Of a stretch of DNA of 64,000 nucleotides, positions 12,901-25,760 are shown one piece after another. The position numbers and the translations under genes are program-made. Numbering within the stretch: position 1 is the first letter of the stretch; each line of letters opens with the position of its first letter. The notes under the pieces were generated by a model. The model did not search any database. It was not told the DNA's origin and saw only the letters and a program-made list of their open reading frames with translations. Source of the stretch: Capitulum mitella (Eukaryota; Arthropoda; Thecostraca; Pollicipedomorpha; Pollicipedidae); assembly GCA_030062745.1 (NCBI GenBank), contig CP099839.1, forward strand, positions 39,261,816 to 39,325,815, given 5' to 3'.

Positions 12901-14772
12901 GCAAAAAGAGATAAGCAAATGGTACACATGATTTCGTAGGATTTCGTATGGCTAATAAATAATAAATTATTATTTATTTTTTCGTAGTGTTTCAAAAATC
13001 CCGGGGGACTGTCAGCAACTCATCCCCCAGTCGGGGCCGGGTCAAGTGCTGAGAACAATTGCCTCCCCATCGCCCACTCTAGTGAAAACGTTTCGAAATA
13101 TTGTTTAATCTTACGTTCACCGGGTGAAAATATTAGTCGAGAGTTGTCTCCAAGTCAAGCAAAATGTTGCGAATGCATCCACGAAAGTGACTATTAGAAA
13201 GACAGCTATTCGTTTTCAGCTTTTCAGCAGACAGCTTCAGCTTTTTCCTCAGCAAAGATTGTGGTTCTTTACGGTATGCTGTCACGTTGCCGTGCCTGAC
13301 AGATGAGGCGGTGCACTTCGTCCTGAATTTTTGCTTTTCAGAGTGTCGCAAATAATGAAAAACTGACACTTGCAGCTATTGTCTCTCTTTGCATTGCTGA
13401 TACGCAGCATATCCTCTCAAATCGACATGTAGTCAAATGTTTTACTCATGTAGCGCCACAGCCTTCATAGAAACATAATCACTGCATCTGGCAAAGTTAC
13501 GTACATCCCAGGTTTTACTTAAGCTGTATGCGTCTGATAACAATGTTTCTCAGGTAAATGCACCCATCATTTTGCTGGTTATTTGTCCATCGCCAACATG
13601 CCTGTAAAGGTGGGTTTACTGTAAATAATATGGTAGTCAAAAAGACACTTTTTATGGGGTCTTCGAAACTGGATTAATGTGCATCTTATTAACAAAATAT
13701 AACTATTGTCACAAGAGGTATGTGACGGCTTAATTGAAATGGAGTACGTCAACGTAAGCGATGTGAACTTGAGCTGACCTCTTAGACTGTAAACTCAGGT
13801 ATGCGCATCCAGTTCAATACGATGTCGCTTCACACAGTCTCTGAAGCAAAAAAGGCTCCATTTCTCGTAGTATGCGGCGTGACAGATTACACGTAGCTTA
13901 ATTACCAGATTGCTGTTACTGAATAAAATACGTGAATAAAAGTGTATTGCTCAAAACTGTAGAACATCACATGGCAGGAATGTGTTTTCTATCACAGCGC
14001 TGTAAACAGTAAAGAGTGGCCTGACAAAAGTCGCAGAACCAGGTAGTTTTAACTGATGCATTGACTATTTGTTACACGATATCAATTAGTGCAGCAGGCT
14101 TTGTAAGGCCGCTGGTAATTATTCAAAAGAATAATTGCGATTTTACCTGATCCTTTTTGTTAAGGTATTTCATGATGCTGCCGCTCATTTTATCCTGGAA
14201 ACATTTTGCTGGCTAACATTAAAAAGACTAAAAAGCAAGCACAAGCAAAATGCAACATTTGCGTAATGTACACTTAACCCTGCTGATGTAAGCCAAGGAC
14301 GATGTAATGTTTTGACGTCACACGTTGAGACAAAACGACAGCAAATATTGCAGCAAACCTCTTTCGAGTGACTTCACGTTACCGTGACGGGTAAATAGTG
14401 TCTTTGTACAGGCATGCACCAGTGTTCTGATGATTTCACGTCTTGGAACTGCAACTATGCCTCTAAATTGTCCCATGATAGTCACTCAGTTCACCGCAAA
14501 AATGTGAGGTCTGCCGATCAGCGCGTGCCACAATGTTCATAAAAATATCGGAAGCAGAGGTGCAAACGGTACAGCAACGATGAGAAGATCGGCACGACTC
14601 AGATCTAGCAGCCCGCCTTACGCTCCAGAGCAAATGCTTTCCACCTAACTCGGCACCGGTAACGGGGGACAATCTGTTGAACATCAACAAAACCGTGAAA
14701 GCGACGCCCGGCAGAACACGGGCTCGGTGCGGCGCGTGGAGGGCGGACGGCGGCGAGCTCCCATTGAACGAC
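12901..14772. other. AT-rich spacer downstream of caveolin
   Basis: The part nearest 14772 should be the caveolin 3' UTR, but no minus-strand AATAAA is seen within about 650 bases. No gene or recognised repeat. Confidence 0.4.
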
Positions 14773-17193
14773 CTAAACCACGAACAGGTCCTCCTCCTTG
14801 ATGTCTTCTGCCGGCAGGGGGCCGTGACGCACTCGAATGCGTTGGAACATGGAGCCGCACACGTCGAAGCACGGCGCCAGCACCGCCTGGGCGCAGATGC
14901 GGTTCACCGCCCGGATGAAGTTGCAGTTGATCTTGCACTGTCGCAGGCACGGTGTGTTGCACCAGATGTGCTGCAACACGCGCAGGCGGCGACATTAGGA
15001 CGGTCCGCGCGCGCGGCTTTCCGTCACGTGCGGAAGCACGCCGGCCAAACACGCCCACCGAGCGCTGGCCACAGTTCGGCGAGGCGAGACGAGGCGTCTC
15101 GCACTGCCCGCCCGAGTCACGCGTCAGCGCCGGCTAGAAAGGAAAGGCCACCCGATTTACGCTGATTCACGCGGTGCGCGCTGCTCGTCGAAGCGCATAA
15201 CCCGGCGGCTCGTTTCCTGTTCCTCCCAGCCACGGCCGCCGAATAAGGCGTGGTAACGAGAGCAGTCGCCTCCTGCCCCGGCATCTCGCCTCCCCCAGCG
15301 CCTCGCCTCGGCCATCCCTGCCTGCCCACTGCATCCGCCGCCAGGCGCCCGCAAAAGGCCTGGCTGGCGCCGCATCAATCGGAAAAGGTGCGTCGGTTAA
15401 TGCTCCGGAGAGGCACAGAGATAACTGCGTATGAGTGGCGCAGGCAGAAGAGGATATCCTGCAAGGATTGGCCTCGTATATCAAACCAAATGGCCGCCTG
15501 CCTTGTCAGGTTAGATAATGAAAAGGGAGTGTTCGGTATGTAATTACAGCAATATGTGTTAGCGTTCTTCTCGAAGAGGCGCGGTTGCAAAGAGCAGCAG
15601 GTACGAAGTAATATCGGCAGGAATTTCATTAGCATTTGAGCAGAACCTGGACGATGGCTAGTCCGATAACAGCTGTCCTTATTTGAGCCGGCCTGGCTGC
15701 GTGCGATCAGCCGATAGCCGCGCACACGAGGCGCGCAGAAACGGGCGCGAAGGATGCGTGCGCGCGCGCGGCACCGTGACACGATTCCCCGCGTCTCCAC
15801 CGGCGCGAATATCGATGTCGCTCATCGTCGCCCGGGGCGGCGGCGCTGCCCACCTGGAACGCCAGGCAGGCGAACTGGCAGCCGAGGCAGCAGGCCACGA
15901 GCGGGCCGAGTATGCAGGACATCAGCCGGTAGCAACAGTGTTTGGTGCCGCGAAAACACTTGTAGGAGGTGCGCCAGGTGCAGTCGCCGCTGCGGATGCC
16001 CTCCGGCTCGGCGATGACGTCGTCCCACATGACCTGCCAGCACCGGGCGACGTTATCTGATGGCGCGGACGAGGCGTGGGCAGCGCAGTGCGCCGATATC
16101 GCCGCGGCGATCGCATGCTCGACGCTTGTTTTGATTCAGTCAGGCGTTTGTTTTGGTTCAGAGGTCACGTCTCGTGGAGGTCGTCGGGCCCGGGAACAGT
16201 GAACATGGTCTCCAGTACGGATTGGCAAAGACAAAAGTCGGATAAAGCGTACGTTTCAAGTGCAACCCACTATTTGCGTTTACCCTGACAGCACCCATGT
16301 ACAACAAACTATGAACGGCTTACAGGACGGAGTATTAGCATTAGGAGTATTAGTTCTTCTTACATGCTTTTTCTCTTTCTCTAGCTTTAAGGCACCTTGA
16401 AGTTGTGGGTTTCCATGGGCGGGCAAACTATGCCCACCGTTCTTTCCTTACGACGGTATGGGTTTTGCTGCTAAGGTTCAATCAGCCGCATGGCGAGTCA
16501 ACATCTCGACTTAGTAAACGACAAAAAAGATGAGCCTCGCCACGTCACCACTGCACTAATGAATTGGATGTGGGTGAATTGGATCGAGTAAGTGAAATGA
16601 ACTGGAACTGGATGTGACGTTGTCAAACGATAACTTTCGCTTCCAGACGTTATCAAAAGGACCCCACGGACCCCACCCGTCCTGAACGTCAGGCGGCCCG
16701 CTGCGTCGTTCAAAGCGCCGCTCAATTTATCAAACACAATAAAAGCTAACCGAGCAGTTATCACTCTTCGACCGGCCGAAATCATTGCCAGACATCAGCT
16801 TGCACAAAAATGGCACCGGTGGCAGCTCAGAACGGAGCTCGAGAGCCATTTGGAGTCTGAAAATGCCCAAGATGAGTAAAGCGGACTGCAGACGGCTCCC
16901 CACGGTAGACACGGGCGTGCGATTTCCAACGTACCGGTTCAGCTGACGGCCCAGGCGTGGTGGCAGCTCACCTGCAGGTGCAGGTTGAGGTTGTTGGGAT
17001 CCCGCGTCTCCATGTCGAAGCCCGGAGTGGCGTCCATCGTGCCCATTGACCTTTCTGTCACGTCGAAGATGCGACTTCCTGGGGGTGACACGCAAGCCAA
17101 TGACTCGCTGATTAACCACTGGCCGTATGAGGTGGTCATTATTTGACGGACGTCAGGAGGATCGATGGGTGCCGGGCGGGGGCCGTAGGCCAC
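14773..17193 (-). CDS. cav: caveolin, three coding exons, N-terminus uncertain
   Basis: Minus-strand exons are 17139(or 17046)-16972, 16033-15854 and 14970-14773; both introns are GT-AG and phase 0. Exon 1 ends RDPNNLNLHLQ. Exon 2 opens VMWDDVIAEPEG, matching the caveolin signature FEDVIAEPEG, then an aromatic scaffolding-like segment and a hydrophobic hairpin. Exon 3 starts HIWCNTPCLRQCK and ends EEDLFVV. Caveolins insert a hairpin into the inner leaflet of the plasma membrane and oligomerise to shape caveolae. The frame is open from 17193 after a stop, without an ATG there; candidate starts are 17139 (181 residues), 17046 (150) and 17037 (best initiation context). A further 5' exon is possible. 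Sixteen cysteines lie between the signature and the C-terminus, far more than the three of human caveolin-1. Confidence 0.9.
14971..15853 (-). other. caveolin intron 2
   Basis: It is GTGGGC to TTGCAG on the minus strand. The part at 15000-15370 is GC-rich without a supportable exon; the remainder is AT-rich. No other gene. Confidence 0.8.
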
Positions 17194-17199
17194 TAGAGC

Positions 17200-18236
17200 C
17201 CCATGGAAGGGTTCATGCTCTCCTGTGATGAGCCTCCCGAGGTCACCAGCTGGAGTTACGTTACGAGCATCAGCCGCACTCAGTTGGCGGAGTTTTAAGA
17301 GCCTCCGGCGGAAACGTTTCGCGCCGAAGATGGTGGCAGCCGGTTATGTTCGACCAATAAATTCATTGCCGAACCTAATTTCGTGAATTTGTACTCACTG
17401 CAGCATTTTGAGCATTTCATCAACAGATTGAAAAATTAACATATGAAACACAATCCTAGCACTCCATTTCGGAAGCATTTTTTCTTAAATACGTTTTCAC
17501 TGGACCAGAAATCTGGAAAATGTATATTTTACCTCGATGTCCTAATATTTCGTCAGCAGCATTTCATATTGAACTCTGAGATCATAATGAGATGCACTGC
17601 AAACCTCAGCCACAATGCAGTGTGGAAGTATCGTCAACGAAGCAGCGAAGTAGCTCTGAGCGTCGAATCGCAAAACGTTGATGTCTTCATGTGATATGGA
17701 CATGACCTAAGGTGATCTCGTGGCTCAATTTTCGTCAGTAGTTGCACTGTTGCTGCGAAAAAGTACGGAAAATTTCAAGACTAAAGAAAAGTTTGTTTGG
17801 GAGATATTAAAAAAAACACGTGTCAGTTACGGCCCAGTTAATGGTGCTTTGGAATAATCTTGCATGTGCACTGTTTCAAAGGTATGTAGACGATGGCGTT
17901 AGTTATTGATTCAATGACGTTAAATGACGTTTAAATTAATCGAATAATTTGACGGTATTTATGAAATAAAACAGTTCGTTTTCTTACGTACTGACAGGAA
18001 TGTCCCATTTTGAATAAATGCTTTCAGATGAAACAGTCAAACCGCAGCTTGTAGTCTTAGAATTCGATTTATTTTGCGCAGTTTGTCTGAAAGCTCTTTC
18101 CTGACGGTGTTTCCAGCGTTTTCCCCTGAATTTACTATGTGCTCTATTCACCAGGGTCTTACTGTCAGTTGCTCCATGACGACACGAGTGGGCGAAGACC
18201 AATGAACGTTGGCAGAAGACCCGTGTTGCGTCATCC
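17200..18236. other. upstream flank of caveolin
   Basis: This mostly AT-rich stretch should hold the caveolin promoter and possible 5' UTR exons, but no TATA box, initiator or exon can be fixed by eye. Confidence 0.35.
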
Positions 18237-18240
18237 TTAA

Positions 18241-19435
18241 CCCTATTCTCAGAGGGCTAAACGGTATGGCCGATTCCCGGCAGGGGGGGGGGGGGCGGAC
18301 GGATTCGGCATCCCCTGAGATCTCGAGAACTAAGTACACATCCGATTTCATCGGAACAAAGGGCACTCAATTTGCCATGAGTAAATTACATTCTGCTGAA
18401 ATGAAGTTTTCAAAATTTTGAAAGGGGTGGATACAGGGGGCAAAAAAGTCAGATTGGGAGATATTCTTGAACTTGTTATAACTTGGTTGTTCACTGACCA
18501 ATTTTGATAAAATTTGAATGAATCGAAAGATTATGGATGAGACTTTTACCATTGGTCCATAGATTTGAAATTTTGGGAAAATTCGTAGGCGTTCACAGGG
18601 TTTGAGCAATAGGAGGGATAGTTTTTTTCAACAAATAAGTAACAAGAAAGTTAAAAACACTTTTTTAGTTTCTACTATTTATGTTATGCTGAAGAAGTAC
18701 AAATCGTATTACAATGTTAGTATAATGCTACCATAGGCGGCGCCAGGGACATGAAAAAGGGAAACTGTCATGATCACATGTTCTTCAGGTCAACTTGCGG
18801 CCTTTGACCTAAAATGACCTCCAGTGACCTTAGAATCACTTGGAACGATCTCATGTGCATTCCATATCATATGAAAACTTTTCCAGTCACTTGAATTCAC
18901 TCTCTTCCCAAAATCCAGTTTTACGGCTGTTGTGATATAGGGTGCGCACACTGACATTCTAGGTCATAGCTCCGTGACCCGACCGATATCGACCTGAATC
19001 CTGGTACACAAGTAGAGAGCACCCTTCCACGTCACATATTTTCCGGGTTTGTCATTCAAAAAAATCGCCAAAATTATTACTATGAAAACGAATTTTGAGT
19101 TTTGACCTTGGCCTGACCTTGTGAAATGACCTCAGACAAAGGAAATCATATTTGTATGTTGCCCAACTATTAACCTATTTATCCAGGTAAGGTTTTCAGT
19201 TTTGTCTTAAAAACTCTGTTTTTGGCAGACATTTTTTTCCCCTTAACAGAGCTAAAAATGGCCTGAGGTGCCTCCAAAAACGCTGCCTGGCTCCGCCCCT
19301 GAGCAAAATAGTGTTATGAAATTTTGTTGCAATACGTAGAAGGAATAGCTGGGAAGTCACCAAGTTTCGTGAATCTGCGTCAAAGCCCTGGAATCGGCAC
19401 GCAAAAAACCTAAAGGGGGCGGATGCAGAATATGG
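18241..19435. mobile_element. non-autonomous TTAA-flanked DNA transposon, family A copy 1 (complete)
   Basis: The element is 1195 bases, flanked on both sides by TTAA (18237-18240 and 19436-19439). It starts CCCTATTCTC and, read in reverse, ends CCATATTCTG, so short terminal inverted repeats are visible. A second copy begins at 62970 and a third at 63966. TTAA duplication and these ends fit a piggyBac-type non-autonomous element. No long open frame or transposase is present, so it must have been moved in trans. The interior is rich in TGACCT/AGGTCA hexamers. Confidence 0.82.
18787..18830. promoter_or_regulatory. cluster of nuclear-receptor half-sites with DR4 spacing
   Basis: AGGTCA lies at 18787, and TGACCT at 18805, 18815 and 18825. 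The last three are spaced exactly ten bases apart, giving two overlapping direct repeats with 4-base spacers. DR4 is a known arrangement for nuclear-receptor heterodimers, and EcR-USP can bind it. The arrangement is seen directly; any binding is inference. Confidence 0.45.
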
Positions 19436-19439
19436 TTAA

Positions 19440-22400
19440 TGGGTGACGTCAATGTATAGCTTTGAATTAATTGCACTTATTTGATATTTACATGTTTTAA
19501 TTACGATACAAGCGTGGTCAGAACCGTTTTTCGTACAACCTGAATCCATTGAAAAAACTCAATGAAGGTGGGGCATTTCCTTTCCATTCCACTTCATTTT
19601 ATTTGCTGCATATGTGCATTCTCGTGGAACCGGAGCTATTACGCACACGGGGAAAAAAACAAGACGCATTAAAAACGAGCATTTAAATACAATGAACGTG
19701 ATATCAGGGGTCAGGGCTGGGTATGAGGATAAATGGTGGCACCTACCGAGCTCAACTGGGCTCGGTAGGTGCTCCGCCGAACATGGTATTTAGTAAAGCG
19801 CTGCTCTCAGAGCTTCATCTCTTAGTACACCTCTTGAAAGGAAGATTAGGTTACCGATAAGCAAGGACAACCCGGTGCAGATTACTTCGGCCGTTTTGAC
19901 GCTGCGCTCAAGCGCCGCTCTGGCGTTCGGACTCAGATTGAAGGCTCAAAGTGCGAAGAATTGTGGAGGGGAGGAAAGGTTGGGCACGCAAATGAAGTAG
20001 GGGTTTTCTGACATTTGACTGTAAAAGATGTAAAACTCGTTTTAGTCATTTGGAACAAGGATGCCCATTCGTAGCGTCATGTGCCATGCGCCAACGCAAG
20101 CACCATGTGTCTTATGTTTCGTGTCCTGTGGTTGATTCTTTAAGTAACCTTTAACAGTTCGTTGTCCTTTGGAAATAGGTAAAATGGTAAATGTCATGGA
20201 TTTGTTTAACTCGGCACCGCCTGGGATCTTCCGCCACCCGTGATAAAAATCGCCCCCCTCCCCTCGTGTCTCAGAAACTAGGAGTCTGATCTACGTGATT
20301 CTACCGACAAATTGCAATGAGGATATCTGTCTAGGACATAAAACTTGTCCTCGTATGTTGACCTGTGACATCACAGATCACAAAATGTCAAAATGTATGG
20401 CAGAAAAATCCGCGATGTTTTTGATAAGACCTAGACAATGTATCAGCTAAGTAACAATTCTGAATTTAATATCAGGCGGAAGATTACAGCATGGCACATC
20501 TGACGTGATGCAGTAAGTACGATAAGCGTTGTCGTGAAGAAACATGGGAAAGTTTTGGAAGTCCCGATTGTGAAGTAACGGCAAGATATGTGGCAGTGAT
20601 GGCCAGACACTATCGATGTTATCAAATTCTTAGCCGCTCCTTCCCACTCTGATTCAGCTCTCTCCCTGGCACTTTGTGCTGTTTCAGCTGATCGTGTCAC
20701 ACATCTCGCGAAACGATCAGTTCGCCTCATGTTGGTAATAGTTCAGCAAAGAACAGCAACGCCTGGCCGGCGCCTCCCGCCAGCGCCCGGCGCCAGTCGA
20801 CGTAGTCGACGACTCCCTGTGGACCTGTGCGTCTAATGTATATCGCGTCATATACACTGCAGTTTAAGTCGGATTGGTACAATTTTGGCTCCGTTAGATC
20901 AAGAATTAAACAGTAATTTTATGAACTGAGAACAATTACGGTCTCTAGGTTTCTTTCTACCTCAGATGTGAGATAACCTTCAAAAATCGCAACATTTTTG
21001 GGCCACCAACCTAGACTCGTATTGCTACATCTGATCATAGAAATGACAACATACACCATTCGATTGTCTGATGAATTCTCTACACGATAATGTACATTTG
21101 CTCTGCTTTTCTTGGTGGCATCTACATTATCGAAAAAAATCTCGCCGCGCGACGGTCAGCGCGCGCGGTTACAGGTCTCCCGATATGGTGGTATTATTTA
21201 ACTTCCACTTTCCGTAAAATGCAGCCCATATGAAACATTTTTACGTCACGACGAGTCAAACTGATCAACTTACAGGTAAGAAAAACCTGGCGACTTCATC
21301 TCGTCTCGTCTCGTCTCCTTCCTCAGTCGGGCGCTGGTTAAAAGCGATTAATTGGATTTTCTGGAATATCGTGAATAAAAAGTTGGGCAGAAGGGAGAAG
21401 GAAAGAGACGGGGAATTTTTAGAACGAAATCGCATTTCAAAACAATTCCAGTGTATGACGTTGCTAGGGGCCATGTTTTGGAAACAGTGCTGGTTAAGAC
21501 CCAATATGACGTAGGGTTCTGTGAAAGTCGTTGCATCGACCTGGCGATGAAAAGTGACGTCAATGGTTTTATTGCGAGCAGCATTTCCATGCCAGACCAG
21601 AACGTTTTATTGCCCGCGGCACTTTCCATGCGAGCCCGTGCGTATCGTTACCGCAGAATTTTCTGCGTATTTAATGTTGGTGACAAATGTAAGTAGCCGT
21701 CTCGAATGCACGGTATAAGGAACATTCTACCTGACCGAGACCACACAAGTCGATAGAGAGCCGAGCTTTTATGGGGAACGCGGCTCATGGGTATTTTCCT
21801 CGTAGTTGTTACCTGACCCGGAGTAGACTGCCGTTGCCTGCAGGGCCTTCGTGCAGCAGACTTGGCCCCATTTGAAGACGAAACCATTTGGATCGATGCG
21901 TGCAAGTACGTTTTCTTCCCATTTGTCTAAGTGGTCTCTGCCAGCCACTAACAAACACGACTTAGGCTCACTGAAATGTGCATTAAGTACAGCGACTTGT
22001 TAAGCCGCATTTAAGTTCCAGAAGGCGGTGAATGTCTACTGATGTTTTTCGTCGTTCCACCTGCCGTACAATGCGATCGAGGACCTAGCTTGCGAGGTTC
22101 CGAGCCGCGGGTTCCTATGACTAAGATGCATCTTATTGTCTCCCTTCGTCTTTTGATCTGTGTCTTGATGTCTTGGATATGCCACTGAGTGTGATAAAAA
22201 CGTGTCTCCAGTTTCATCGGACAGTTTTGTCCAGTTTATCTGACAGTTGCAACTAGTTCTGTCGAACCCAGTTCACCGCCTTTGTCTTTCTTCGGTTATA
22301 GTATCAGCTTTTAACCTGTGAGACGCCACAGAAGCACAGGTTAGGAAAGCAAACTGTTTCTGGTGAATTTAACGATCATTGTACTGGAATACGATTCATA

Positions 22401-25249
22401 GTAACAAAGATGACGGCAAAAAAGTTTGGTTTCGCAATGCTAGCCGAGATCAAAGTATTGACGATTTCGATGGGTCAAATAAGTGGACCGCGAACTTTCG
22501 AAATAAAAACTACTCACTATAATGGAACTTTTCATCGCCAATAGCCAGCACAGTCATCAGTTACTGATGACTATCAGTGACCAAATCACGTGGTAAGCGA
22601 AATGTATTGATGCCAAATTGTTTGGTTACATGTCCGGTAGTGAGGTCAATGCAATTACGCATCGCGTGCACACGTCATTGACCCAGATCGTTCAGAGGGT
22701 TCTCAAGAAGTCATTTCCAGGAAACCAATTCTGTTGTTTTAAATGTCATGGCATATGTCAGATGTCAGAACCTCTGGCTTAAAATATATTTATATGCTCT
22801 CAGTAGAAAAACCTCATTTACTAGTTACTTCTACCTGTTTCTGTGGCCACAGTCATTTTCTCAAATAACTTTTCAACGAATCAGCCAGCTGAGGTAAAAA
22901 TTTAGCAGAGTATATTTAAAACCCGATTTAATTTTTACCCAAGTCTTATATGGAATAAATCCAAAATTAAGCGGTCTTACCATTGATCTTAATGACCAGT
23001 AAGACATCCTACGGGACGCATGACAAGTGAGGCCTACTTTCTTGCTGTTTCCATCATTACTTTCCATCTGTGCATTTCGCAGTAGAAAAGGATGTTGATC
23101 AATCGATTTCAGTACTTCGCATCCGAAGAATTGCAAGTTTAAAGGTCACACAATTTTCTACTCGTTAAAGTAAGACTCACCGGGGCTTCGGCCTCTTCTT
23201 AATGGCATTTCCAGTACCTTGGTCGACGCTACTAGATTATCTTTAACTGTCATTGCTGTCGGCCCAGTTGCTAGCATGGTTTTAGGAAGGAAACTTATTA
23301 GAAAGTCATGTGGTTTGTTACGTTGTCCCCGTTTTCCAACACTATAAAGAAGCTCTACGTAGACAATTGCTACTCACAAGAGCTGCATTACCATTCAATG
23401 GTAAAGACACTTAATTTTAGTTAATTACGTGTTCAAACGTAGCAAATAAAACCTGGCTACGAAATGCGGATGTGAAAATTTTAGAAACGATAAGACGCGT
23501 CGTTTAAAAATGATTCGAGAAAATGACTGGGGCAACAGTTTCACAAACACTGAGCTGAAACAATGAAACCGCCAGTAAACCCAACCCTACTGCATTCTTC
23601 GTTATAGCCACCTTTCTCCCTTAAACGTTATCGGACATTGGTAAACGACTACGGAGCCCTTACCCAGAATGCCTGACAATGCGGTGCTGAGGGCATTCAT
23701 CGCCTAACATAATTCTGTTCTTTGTGTAGCAAGTATAAGCCATGTACGCATGTACCTGTTACTAATGCGTCTTTTAGGCTTGCCGTAACGTAAATGATGA
23801 CTCGTGCCGCTAGAAGAATGGTCAAACGACGATATACCGCGCAATTAACCCACTTCGCATTCCAAGAAGTGTTAACTTCACTACCTCGCTCTGGGAACAT
23901 CAAGTACGCTCTAGTCTACATAATTCCCAGTTACAAAAAGGCTCAAGTAACTGACCGATTTGGGACAAGCCTCCTGACTTGACTGCATTTCCTAGATGTC
24001 ACATACAAGGGTCTTCACGTCACACAAGCTATAATTAAATTCATGAATAGGGATTGTCAGAGTTTGCAGCATTGCTGTTTTAATCCTCTCTGCATCACGC
24101 AATCGCGTGCTTGACGTGCTCGCAATGTTAAATGCGCTGGAAATGGGTGATGGTACCTTGTTTGTTTTGTATGTTTATTGTTATTGATGTTATGCAGTGA
24201 TAACCGACCTGACGAGAAGCAACAATCAGCGATCATCAGAGGTCGATTTATTTCGGAAAGTGGAAATGAGACTGAAAGTCATATTCCAAAACTCCCCGCT
24301 TTGTAATAATAAAACACAAAAATGGCGATCGCGCGTGCCACGCCCCTACTCCTTTCATCACCCTCTGGATCTGCCCCTGGGCTTTGCAAGCTCACAGTCT
24401 TTCAAATGAGGTTACTCATCGCCAGCTTGACATTCTTTCCAAACAGTTAACTCCGCAATTGAAAATAGTAGGATTTGGAAGTGTGTACTTATGTCATGGC
24501 CATACTTCTAACGTCGCATTTCGCCGAGAATTCTTGAACCGTGGTAACTATGACCATTTTGTCTCCTTTGATCTACGATCCAGTTGTCAGTCTTTAAGCT
24601 GAATACTTGCTTTCGTGTCGTAAAGAATCGACGTTTTTCGTGGTTAACTCGAGTGATTTAAGGCGAATTAAGAAAATGAATTTAACTGTTACCGAAGCTG
24701 ACCAAAAGGGGTTAGCTGGTCGCGCGACACGAATAGCTTGTTTTCTTTTCAAGCAGTCGGCAGGCAACGAGCAAATTCATCGCAGAATGCTTTTCACTAC
24801 GTCGTGAAATTCAGGCTGATTTTGAAGGAATCGAACGGACAAAATCCGCATTACTCACACAGCTGTAGATTACAAATTTACTTATTTTTGCTGTAGACGA
24901 AAACAGACACAATTTCGGTTCAAGATGAGAACCACATCATGTTTTACGTCAGTCATATGCCGTTCATGCAATCACAGTGTCACTGATGTAGATCTTCACT
25001 GCAAAACAAACGCTTCGTAATCAATGTATATGTAAGCAAACGTTTTTGGTGTAAGATTAATTTAGACACAAACCGCGAAGATTTTATGCACGCCATATGC
25101 TTGAGCCATCGACAAACTATTTCTATTGAACTGCAATATTGGTTACCATCAACGCAACTATACATAACCTCCAACCACCATCGGCCATGCTCGGAGACGC
25201 AATATCCGGCATAATATCTGCACAAACTTTCGGCGAAGCGTATCAGCCC
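19440..25249. other. long gene-poor AT-rich tract
   Basis: It contains a strong stem-loop at 19739-19772, a short isolated GC-rich segment at 20740-20832, and a two-unit ~40-base duplication at 21564-21632. Scattered short open frames have no family resemblance. No tRNA-like promoter boxes or LINE/SINE signatures were recognised. Confidence 0.5.
19739..19772. other. perfect stem-loop
   Basis: The arms 19739-19751 and 19760-19772 are perfectly complementary over 13 bases around an 8-base loop (left arm core CACCTACCGAGC). It does not match the histone 3' stem-loop and no tRNA surrounds it. Role unknown. Confidence 0.6.
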
Positions 25250-25259
25250 CTACACAGTC

Positions 25260-25760
25260 GAACAAAGCCAGGCGGACATGCAGTCGGCCCTGTTTGCTCA
25301 GGCCGCTGGTGCCGGCCGGCCGGCCGGCCGGCCGGTCGGCTGCTGCGTACACAAACCTGTCTTCATAGCGCGCCGCTGCCCGTCCGACGGCGGTGTGCCC
25401 TGCGGCGGCGTGACGGTCACGCGGCGGTCACCGCCAGGCTGCGGCCGGCACTGGCGCGGCCGGCCGGAGCGGCGCCGCCGCGACGCTGATTGGCCGGCGC
25501 CGGTGCCAGCGCGCTCTTGCCACGGCGACCGGCGTACGCGGCGGCCGCCGTCGCGGCGGCGCTAACCTTTGTTATGCCGACCGGGCGAGCCGTATTGATT
25601 CCAGCTTCCGCCGGCGTTCCGTGCCGGCGGCGAAAATCGGCGCGGGCCGATCATTAAAGCCGATTTTACTGTCGGTCATTGCGTCCTGCCGGCGGGCCGC
25701 CGACGCTCGGCGGACGTCGGCGGCGACGTTCTCCACCGCCCTTTCCGGTGGTGCGTGAAA
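25260..25760. promoter_or_regulatory. CpG-rich island with CCAAT box, candidate promoter
   Basis: About 500 bases of very GC-rich, CpG-dense DNA in AT-rich surroundings. There is a CCGG tandem run near 25313-25337 and an inverted CCAAT box (GCTGATTGGC) at 25485-25494, a good NF-Y-type site. No exon with clear splice sites is supported. Direction is unknown. Confidence 0.35.
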
